This document shows, piece after piece, positions 6,935 to 12,078 of a stretch of 12,078 nt of DNA. Source of the stretch: CAJPSE01 sp963514535. GTDB lineage: Bacteria; Synergistota; Synergistia; Synergistales; Aminobacteriaceae. A program made the position numbers and the translations under genes. The stretch spans positions 1 to 12,078 of the forward strand of contig CAUPUB010000073.1 of the NCBI GenBank assembly GCA_963514535.1. The letters run 5' to 3'. Each line of letters starts with the position of its first letter. The first letter of the stretch is position 1. The notes below the pieces were generated by a model. That model did no database searches. It saw nothing but the letters and a program-made list of their open reading frames with translations, and had not been told where the DNA came from.

Positions 6935-7969
6935 TTGTTTCCCATAGATCTGCGGAGCGATACGGTGACGAAGCCCTGCGCGGAGATGCGGAGGGCGATG
7001 GCGGAGGCGGAGGTCGGCGACGACGTCTACGGAGACGATCCGACGGTGCTGCGCCTCGAGGAGGAGGCCGCCGGGCTCCTGGGTAAGGAGGCGGCCCTCT
7101 ACGTCACTTCCGGAACGCAGGGCAATCTGGTCTCGCTTCTGACGCACTGCAGCCGCGGCGAGGGGGTCATCCTCGGGCGGGAGTCTCATATTCTCAACTT
7201 CGAGGGAGGCGGCATGGCCTGTCTGGGCGGGATCATGCCGCTTGCAGCCGACGATCCCTCGGGGCTTCCCGGCATTCCGGATATGGAGGCCGTCTTGAAG
7301 CCTGCGAATAACGTCCATTTTGTCCGGGCCCGGCTGCTCTGCCTCGAGAACACCAACAACCGGCGGGGTGGGCACGCCTCGACGCCTCAGGAGATATCCG
7401 AGCGCGCGGCGTGGGCCCACGACCGGGGCCTCGATGTCCATATTGATGGGGCCCGCCTCTTCAACGCGGCGGTGGCGTTGGGGGTGAAGCCCGCCGACCT
7501 GGTGCGCGATGCCGAGAGCGTCCAGATCTGCCTCTCCAAGGGGCTGGGCGCGCCCATGGGGAGCCTGGTCTGCGCCTCGCGCGCCTTCGTCGAACGTGCG
7601 CGCTTCTGGCGCAAGCGCCTTGGAGGAGGGCTGCGTCAGGCTGGGATCGTCGCAGCCGCCGGGCTTTACGCGCTGCGGCACAACATCGAACGCCTGGCGG
7701 AGGACCACGAGAACGCCCGGAGGATCGCTTCGACCCTTGCGGATGCCGGTCTGGATGTCTTTATGGCGGCGCGCCCGACCAATATGGTCTACTTCAGGGC
7801 AAAGGACGTGCCCTCCGCCGACAGGATCCTCGAGTCCTGCCGCAGGGAGAGGGTCGTTTTCAACAAGTCCGCGCCGGATACCTTCCGCCTGGTCACCCAC
7901 CTGGATGTGAGTGCCGAGGCTGCCCTTGAGGCTGCCTCGATCATCGCGAGGGCCTCCTGCTCAGTATGA
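6935..7969 (+). CDS. ltaE: Low-specificity L-threonine aldolase (PLP-dependent)
   Basis: This cytoplasmic fold-type I PLP enzyme cleaves L-threonine and allo-threonine to glycine and acetaldehyde. The family signature begins almost at the N-terminus (DLRSDTVTKP), followed by GDDVYGDDPTV, the ligand-stacking VTSGTQGN, LENTNNRRGG, the cofactor-binding HIDGARLFN, and SKGLGAP, whose Lys202 should form the Schiff base. At 344 residues it is full length. GGAGG at 6922-6926 overlaps a possible GTG start at 6926, so I prefer TTG 6935, which lies 8 nt behind it; the alternative adds only three residues. The stop TGA overlaps the ATG of the amidase frame (ATGA at 7966-7969), implying one transcript and possibly coupled translation. 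A link between threonine aldolase and cell-wall genes is not established; co-transcription may simply be economy. Confidence 0.94.
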   Translation: MFPIDLRSDTVTKPCAEMRRAMAEAEVGDDVYGDDPTVLRLEEEAAGLLGKEAALYVTSGTQGNLVSLLTHCSRGEGVILGRESHILNFEGGGMACLGGIMPLAADDPSGLPGIPDMEAVLKPANNVHFVRARLLCLENTNNRRGGHASTPQEISERAAWAHDRGLDVHIDGARLFNAAVALGVKPADLVRDAESVQICLSKGLGAPMGSLVCASRAFVERARFWRKRLGGGLRQAGIVAAAGLYALRHNIERLAEDHENARRIASTLADAGLDVFMAARPTNMVYFRAKDVPSADRILESCRRERVVFNKSAPDTFRLVTHLDVSAEAALEAASIIARASCSV

Positions 7970-9909
7970 GAGGCCGCTTCCGTCCAGAAAACTTTAACTC
8001 AGAAAACTTCTGTCCAGGAAACTTTCATCCAGAAAACTTCCATTTAGGAAGCTTCCATTCGGGAAACTTCCATCCAGGAAACTTCTGCTTAGGAAATTCT
8101 CGGCCAGGAATTTTCTCTTTGTCCTTGAGGCTTCTGGGATTCTTCCTGGCGGCCTTTTTGATGTTTTCGGGGCCGGCCTGGGGCAGCGCGACGCTCTATC
8201 GGGGCAGAAACGTCTTGGGCTCGGTCCCGACGACGAATGGCCCCAACGCCGAGCCCTGGGTCTCCCTGACGGACACGGGAGCGCTCCTGGGATTCCAGGC
8301 GTCGCTGTCCGGGGAGGAACTGCACCTCGTCCGCGGCGACGTGCGGTTCCGTATCGTCTTGGATGCTGTGGCCGCCTGGAGGGACCTCTATCTCATCCCG
8401 CTCTATGGGGCGGCCTTCGAACGGGACGGACGCTGGTGGCTGGACATTCCGTCCGTCCTGTCACTCTTCCAGAGGGTGACCGGGACGGGGGCGGGGAACC
8501 GTCTGCGTTTCGACATGGAGCCGGATGCCCCTCCCTCCGAATCGGCCGGCTCGAAAGCGCTTCCCGCGACGACGCCCTCCTCCATGGTGAATGCCTCCGT
8601 CCCATCCCCTTCGGAACCTGTGGGGAAAGGGACCCCGCAGGCGGGAGGAAAGGAAGTTGGGGGGACGAATAGGGCGGATGATGCAGCGCCCCCGATTCCG
8701 GCGAAGGAGAAGCCAGTCAAGGAGAAGCCAGTTAAGGAAAAGCCGATCCAGGAAAAGCCCGTGAGGGAGGGGCCCGCAAAGGGCAGGTCCGAGGCGAAAC
8801 CGGAACCCACAGGGGATGGTGTCAGGGATAGAGGAGAGATCCGGGGCCTTCGGTGGAGCACGTCGCGCGAGCGGGTGCGGGCCGTGATCGATTGCAGCGA
8901 TGGGGCCGAGCCGCAGATCCAGGTGGAGAAGGGCAGCGTTCGGGCCCTCTTCTCCAACGCCTTGGAATTTCTGGAGGGGATTCCGTCCCCCTACGGTAAC
9001 GTCTCCGTGGATCTGGAACGGGGGCCGTCCGGTGTGTCGCTGGTCTTCTCGTCCAAGAGCCTGCGTGTGGAGCGCCTGGCCCTGGATGCCCCGCGGCGCA
9101 TCGTGCTGGACTTCTTCTTCGAATCTCCTGCGGATATCCGCGTGCTGCCCGCCCCCGCACAGGATCCCACGCCCAAACCATCTGGGAAATCCCCCAGGGG
9201 AAAGACCCCGGCCCAGCCTCCCGCGAGGAGGGGAGGGAAGCGTCTGGTCGTTCTGGACCCCGGTCATGGGGGAAAGGACCCCGGGGCGACGGCTAACGGC
9301 GTTCGGGAGAAGGACATCAACCTGGGGATTGGGCTGGCTCTGGAGGCGGTCCTGAGGGGCAAGGGGTTCGAGGTCCGGATGACCCGGAGGACCGACGTCT
9401 ACCTGAAGCTCCAGGAGCGGACGGACATCGCCAACCAGGCCAATGCGGACGTCTTCGTCAGCATCCACGCCAATGCGCTGCCCTCGCTGAAGAATACCGC
9501 GGGATTCGAGATCTACATCATGGCGCTGCCGACGGATAAGGATGCACTCACGCTCGCCAAGATAGAGAACCGGGAGTATGTGGAGGAGAAGTCCGGCAGC
9601 TCCGCGGCCGTGGACAGAAGGACGGAGCTTTTGCTCCGTATCCTGGGGGATATGCAGCAGAACAACAAGATCAGCGAGAGCACGGAACTGGCGGAGGCCC
9701 TGTTCAAGGCGGGGAAACTGCGGGGCATTCCGATGAAGCGGGTGGCCCAGGCGCCGTTCTTCGTCCTTCGGGGGGCTGGGATGCCGGCGGTGCTTTTGGA
9801 GACGGGCTTCGTGACGAACCTCAAAGAGGCCAAGCTTCTGGACCATCCGGGCTACCAGCGGAGGATCGCCGAGGCGATGGCGGAGGGGATCGTCAATTAT
9901 TTGAAGTGA
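7966..9909 (+). CDS. N-acetylmuramoyl-L-alanine amidase with AMIN and Amidase_3 domains
   Basis: Exported zinc amidase that cuts the bond between MurNAc and the stem peptide of peptidoglycan, typically at the division septum (AmiC type). From ATG 7966 the layout is: ten NF-type pentapeptides (residues 1-50), a hydrophobic export segment (about 54-75, LRLLGFFLAAFLMF...AWGSA), an uncharacterised beta-rich domain (about 76-185), a Pro/Ser/Ala linker with five EKP-type pentapeptides (about 240-275), an AMIN domain (about 290-385), another Pro-rich linker, and Amidase_3 (about 425-645). Predicted zinc and catalytic residues are His434 (DPGHGG), Glu448 (REKDINL), His501 (SIHAN) and Glu612 (LLETGF). 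The AMIN domain normally recruits such enzymes to the septal wall or outer-membrane partners. The start is uncertain: ATG 7966 overlaps the ltaE stop but has little Shine-Dalgarno sequence. TTG 8119 behind AGGAA (8106-8110) would give a conventional signal peptide without the repeats. Long insertion in the catalytic domain (about 515-580) is typical of AmiC-like enzymes, where it holds a blocking helix. Confidence 0.92.
   Translation: MRGRFRPENFNSENFCPGNFHPENFHLGSFHSGNFHPGNFCLGNSRPGIFSLSLRLLGFFLAAFLMFSGPAWGSATLYRGRNVLGSVPTTNGPNAEPWVSLTDTGALLGFQASLSGEELHLVRGDVRFRIVLDAVAAWRDLYLIPLYGAAFERDGRWWLDIPSVLSLFQRVTGTGAGNRLRFDMEPDAPPSESAGSKALPATTPSSMVNASVPSPSEPVGKGTPQAGGKEVGGTNRADDAAPPIPAKEKPVKEKPVKEKPIQEKPVREGPAKGRSEAKPEPTGDGVRDRGEIRGLRWSTSRERVRAVIDCSDGAEPQIQVEKGSVRALFSNALEFLEGIPSPYGNVSVDLERGPSGVSLVFSSKSLRVERLALDAPRRIVLDFFFESPADIRVLPAPAQDPTPKPSGKSPRGKTPAQPPARRGGKRLVVLDPGHGGKDPGATANGVREKDINLGIGLALEAVLRGKGFEVRMTRRTDVYLKLQERTDIANQANADVFVSIHANALPSLKNTAGFEIYIMALPTDKDALTLAKIENREYVEEKSGSSAAVDRRTELLLRILGDMQQNNKISESTELAEALFKAGKLRGIPMKRVAQAPFFVLRGAGMPAVLLETGFVTNLKEAKLLDHPGYQRRIAEAMAEGIVNYLK
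7981..8115 (+). repeat. 15-bp minisatellite, nine units
   Basis: Nine contiguous 15-bp units with consensus CATCCAGGAAACTTC fill this span exactly, and the 15 bases from the ATG (7966-7980) may be a decayed tenth. Read in the amidase frame each unit gives x-P-[GE]-N-F. Units vary mostly at one to four positions. The core GGAAACTTCC is nearly palindromic, and one copy (8047-8056, GGAAGCTTCC) is a perfect palindrome. The block is visibly AT-richer than the genes around it. Confidence 0.95.
8701..8790 (+). repeat. Second 15-bp array in the amidase gene (EKP linker)
   Basis: Six 15-nt units encode AKEKP, VKEKP, VKEKP, IQEKP, VREGP and AKGRS. The first four are close at the DNA level; the last two are degraded. 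The product is a charged, proline-punctuated linker between the N-terminal domain and the AMIN domain, of a kind often used as an extended spacer in the periplasm. Confidence 0.85.
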
Positions 9910-9975
9910 GGTTTTGGAGACAATCAAATCGATGCGCATACGCGTATGAATATCTGTAAGTGGGGGGAATGCTTG
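9910..9975 (+). other. Short gap with two abutting palindromes before the GerMN gene
   Basis: ATGCGCAT (9932-9939) and ATACGCGTAT (9938-9947) are both perfect palindromes that overlap by two bases. They lie 29 nt before the preferred start of the next gene. The ribosome binding site GGGGGGA (9962-9968) follows. The palindromes could be a binding site or a chance cluster in GC-rich DNA. Confidence 0.45.
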
Positions 9976-10707
9976 ATGGCTCGTCTCAGGGATGTGCCCG
10001 ACGATCGTTACGACGATGACTACGATGACGACTTCGACAGCCGGAGGCTGCGTCACCGCAGTCGGGATTCCCGCTCCCCGGGGCGGGAGCGGCCGCCGCT
10101 TTTGTTGCGCCTTTTTTCCTGGATCGGAGTAATCCTCCTCTGCTTCGTGGCGGGCTACCTTGGAACGTCCTGGATGGTGCGCTCCCTGAACACCCGTTCC
10201 CTGCTGAAGCCGGAGAACAGGGTCGAAAACGGGGAGGATTTGAGGGCGTTGACGGAGTCGGAGCAGAAAAAGGAGAGGGCGAAGGCCGCGCTTTCCGGGG
10301 TGCGTGGGGATATCCAGCAGGTCAGCCTGAGGCTCTACTTCCTCAAGAATGGAGGCCTGGCTGAGGACGTCCGGCCTTTCCTCATCCGTCCTCAGGAGGA
10401 CAACATCAGGGACGCCGTCCAGACCCTTCTTACCATGAGCGGTATCGAGGGGACGGAGTCCAACGTGCGCGTGCTCCACGTATTCCGGAGCGCAGACACG
10501 GTGTTTCTGGACTGTTCCAGGGGCTTCGCCGCAGCCCTCTCCAAGTTGGGACAGCGAAACAGCCAGTTCCTGGTGACGGGCATCGTCCGCACGATGCAGG
10601 ACAATTTCCCGCCGGTCGTCAAGGTGCGTTTCCTGATCGACGGTGCGGTGTCCTCCAGTGGGGCCCCCATCGATCTGACGGTGCCGTGGCAGCTGCCGCG
10701 CGCTTAG
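9976..10707 (+). CDS. Membrane-anchored GerMN-domain protein
   Basis: The protein has an acidic, Asp/Tyr-rich N-terminus (residues 8-21), an Arg-rich patch, one membrane helix (about 42-64, LLLRLFSWIGVILLCFVAGY), a charged stalk, and a single GerMN domain from about residue 116 (VSLRLYFLKNG) to the end. The positive residues before the helix predict that the GerMN domain faces outward. GerMN is found in Bacillus GerM, a sporulation and germination lipoprotein tied to the cell wall, but the domain occurs widely in non-sporulating bacteria and its biochemical role is poorly defined. ATG 9976 is preferred because GGGGGGA ends 7 nt upstream; ATG 9946 is in frame but lies inside a palindrome with no such site. 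The stop is 2 nt before rph. The order with rph and rdgB is as in B. subtilis, which supports the call. A wall-related role next to the amidase is inference. Confidence 0.85.
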   Translation: MARLRDVPDDRYDDDYDDDFDSRRLRHRSRDSRSPGRERPPLLLRLFSWIGVILLCFVAGYLGTSWMVRSLNTRSLLKPENRVENGEDLRALTESEQKKERAKAALSGVRGDIQQVSLRLYFLKNGGLAEDVRPFLIRPQEDNIRDAVQTLLTMSGIEGTESNVRVLHVFRSADTVFLDCSRGFAAALSKLGQRNSQFLVTGIVRTMQDNFPPVVKVRFLIDGAVSSSGAPIDLTVPWQLPRA

Positions 10708-10709
10708 CG

Positions 10710-11468
10710 ATGGACGCCCAGATCCCGCGGCGGGGGGAAAGGCCGTTCGACGCGCTGCGCCCCCTCTCCTTCGAGCGGCACTATACGCGTTACGCGGAGG
10801 GCTCTGTCCTGGTCACCCAGGGCGAGACTCGGGTGCTCTGTACCGCGACGGTGGAGGAGAAGGTCCCCGCTTTTCTGCGGGGGACGGATCAGGGATGGAT
10901 CACGGCGGAGTACGCGATGCTGCCGCGCTCCACGGACCGCCGGACGCAGCGCGCCGTCCGCTCGGGGATCAGTGGCCGCAGTGCCGAGATCCAGCGCCTG
11001 ATAGGGCGGGCCCTGCGCAGGGCCGTGGATTTGAAAGGGCTGGGCCCCCGGACCGTCATGATCGACTGCGACGTGCTCCAGGCCGACGGTGGTACGCGCG
11101 TCGCATCCGTCAACGGCGGGTATGTTGCTCTGGTGGATGCACTCAGGGTGTTGAGGGATGGGGGCGCCTTCGGGATGCTCCCGCTCCTGTCGTGCATCTC
11201 TGCGGTGAGCGCGGGGATCGTCGGCGGAGCGGTCCGCCTTGACCTCGACAGCGAGGAGGACCGGGCGGCCAGCGTCGATTTCAACGTGGTCGCGGACCAC
11301 GCCGACCGTTTCGTCGAGGTCCAGGGGACCGGGGAGGAGGCTCCCTTTTCGCGAGCGGAGACCGACCGCATCTTCGACCTCTGCCTGGAGGGGTGTCGCG
11401 AGATTCGGGAGCGGCAGACGGCGGCGCTCGAGTTCACGGCGGCGGAGCGCAGCGCCCTTGTTTTTTGA
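10710..11468 (+). CDS. rph: Ribonuclease PH
   Basis: Phosphate-dependent 3'-5' exoribonuclease that trims the 3' ends of tRNA precursors and other RNAs, releasing nucleoside diphosphates; it forms a hexameric ring in the cytoplasm. The 252-residue protein carries the whole family pattern: RPFDALRPL near the start, GWITAEYAMLPRST (62-75), GRSAEIQRLIGRALR (89-103), IDCDVLQADGGTR (118-130), and VEVQGTGEEAPFSRAE towards the end. ATG 10710 begins 2 nt after the GerMN stop; an upstream in-frame GTG (10686) would overlap that gene and adds a non-conserved Ala-rich start. No clear Shine-Dalgarno sequence precedes it, so translation probably depends on re-initiation after the GerMN gene. Its last codons run into a T6 tract (11461-11466) and overlap rdgB. 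Confidence 0.96.
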   Translation: MDAQIPRRGERPFDALRPLSFERHYTRYAEGSVLVTQGETRVLCTATVEEKVPAFLRGTDQGWITAEYAMLPRSTDRRTQRAVRSGISGRSAEIQRLIGRALRRAVDLKGLGPRTVMIDCDVLQADGGTRVASVNGGYVALVDALRVLRDGGAFGMLPLLSCISAVSAGIVGGAVRLDLDSEEDRAASVDFNVVADHADRFVEVQGTGEEAPFSRAETDRIFDLCLEGCREIRERQTAALEFTAAERSALVF

Positions 11469-12048
11469 GGCGCTGCTCCTAGCCACGGGCAATCGGGGCA
11501 AGTATGAGGAGTTCCGTGCGATTCTGCCGGAATCGTTCGTCGGGCGCCTCCTGTTTGCCCCCGAGGTCGGGGCTCTTGCCGTCGAGGAGACCGGCGATAG
11601 TTATGCCGTGAACGCCGTGTTGAAGGCCCGAGCCTGGGCGGAGGCGTCCGGCCTGCCAAGCCTGGCGGACGACAGCGGCCTGGAGGTCGCGGCCCTGGGA
11701 GGGCTTCCCGGCATCCGTTCCGCACGAATCGTGGAGGGGACCGACGAGGACCGGAATCGCTGGCTTCTGTCGCAGATGGAGGGGAGGGGCGATCGCCGGG
11801 CGCGATTCGTGGTGGCCCTGGCCCTGTCGGTCCCCGAGCGGTGGACCCTGGTCTGCGAGGGGGAGTGCCGGGGCCGAATCGCGGAGCGTCCGTCGGGGAG
11901 TGAAGGTTTCGGGTATGACCCGCTGTTTTGGCCGGATGGATTCGGCGGTTCCTTTGCCGATATCCCGCCGGAGACGAAGAATGCCGTCTCGCACCGCGCC
12001 GCTGCGCTGCGGGCGCTGCTGCAGGTGTTGGATGCGGAGGAATGGTGA
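11458..12048 (+). CDS. rdgB: XTP/dITP pyrophosphatase (RdgB/HAM1 family)
   Basis: House-cleaning nucleotide pyrophosphatase that hydrolyses dITP, ITP and XTP to the monophosphate, keeping deaminated purines out of DNA and RNA. Motifs: LLLATGNRGKYEEF at the start (Thr10, Asn12 and Lys15 bind the triphosphate), LADDSGLEV with catalytic and metal-binding acids, GIRSAR, SEGFGYDPLF, and SHRAAAL at the end. With TTG 11458 as start, 10 nt behind a GGAG (11444-11447), the protein is 196 residues, the usual length for the family. The start overlaps the end of rph by 11 nt. The same frame stays open further upstream but without family sequence, so a longer product is not supported. The next gene begins 1 nt after its stop. 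Confidence 0.95.
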   Translation: MFFEALLLATGNRGKYEEFRAILPESFVGRLLFAPEVGALAVEETGDSYAVNAVLKARAWAEASGLPSLADDSGLEVAALGGLPGIRSARIVEGTDEDRNRWLLSQMEGRGDRRARFVVALALSVPERWTLVCEGECRGRIAERPSGSEGFGYDPLFWPDGFGGSFADIPPETKNAVSHRAAALRALLQVLDAEEW

Positions 12049-12049
12049 A

Positions 12050-12078
12050 ATGATCTCGATTCTATGCCCCTGTTATAA
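12050..12078 (+). CDS. Start of an unknown gene, cut by the right edge
   Basis: ATG 12050 lies 9 nt behind GGAGG (12036-12040) and 1 nt after the rdgB stop, so it is probably the next gene of the operon. Only MISILCPCY is visible. It does not begin like the metallophosphoesterase (YsnB type) that follows rdgB in Bacillus. Function unknown. Confidence 0.5.

Noticed and set aside
7981..8115. CRISPR array
   Set aside because: Units are 15 bp and contiguous with no spacers; this is a tandem minisatellite.
8461..10479. 672-codon open frame on the minus strand
   Set aside because: It runs antisense through two clear genes (amidase and GerMN) and has no recognisable domain or ribosome binding site.
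11239..11457. N-terminal extension of RdgB
   Set aside because: The frame is open upstream from 11239 but lies antiphase over conserved Rph sequence and translates to Arg/Ser-rich nonsense; the RdgB family pattern begins only at about 11464.

Overview
This is a GC-rich bacterial window in which every recognisable gene lies on the + strand. TTG start codons are common: cheW, the PHP gene, ltaE and rdgB all appear to use one. The combination of a lone cheW, an AMIN-type cell-wall amidase with an export signal, and the order GerMN gene - rph - rdgB suggests a diderm anaerobe, possibly of the Synergistota. That assignment is an impression from gene content and style, not a computed placement. The gerM-rph-rdgB order is also known from Bacillus subtilis (gerM-rph-ysnA), so the synteny alone does not fix the phylum.

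Left part (1-2423): the 3' portion of a very long open frame that enters from outside the window. It encodes a phage/prophage-type 'large polyvalent' protein: charged coiled coils, an AT-richer domain resembling the phage Barnase-EndoU-ColicinE5/D-RelE-like (PBECR) nuclease toxins, then a conserved phage body region that stops abruptly. The 488 bases that follow (2424-2911) hold no convincing gene. They contain a strong GC hairpin and a segment that resembles an insertion-sequence end, so this looks like the decayed edge of a mobile element.

Middle (2912-6842): a Cu(+)-exporting P1B-1 ATPase (copA) carrying a repeat-bearing in-frame insertion of about 31 residues in its P domain. An intergenic region with a consensus -10 box follows, then cheW and a closely spaced PHP-domain phosphoesterase.

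Right part (6843-12078): a tight, probably co-transcribed run. It consists of low-specificity threonine aldolase (ltaE), an AMIN/Amidase_3 N-acetylmuramoyl-L-alanine amidase, a membrane-anchored GerMN protein, RNase PH (rph), the XTP/dITP pyrophosphatase RdgB, and the first codons of a further gene at the right edge. ltaE and the amidase overlap by ATGA, and rph and rdgB overlap by 11 nt. The amidase and GerMN proteins act on or near the cell wall; Rph and RdgB do RNA 3'-end processing and nucleotide-pool cleaning.

The most unusual signals are: (i) a nine-unit 15-bp minisatellite at the very start of the amidase frame, ahead of its signal peptide, with a second 15-bp array in the same gene; (ii) the repeat-bearing insertion inside the CopA catalytic P domain; (iii) a T6 run exactly at the rph/rdgB junction, where a single slip would fuse the two enzymes; and (iv) the compositionally distinct nuclease-like domain inside the truncated phage protein. 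None of these proves a wholly new system. The first and third are the best candidates for follow-up.
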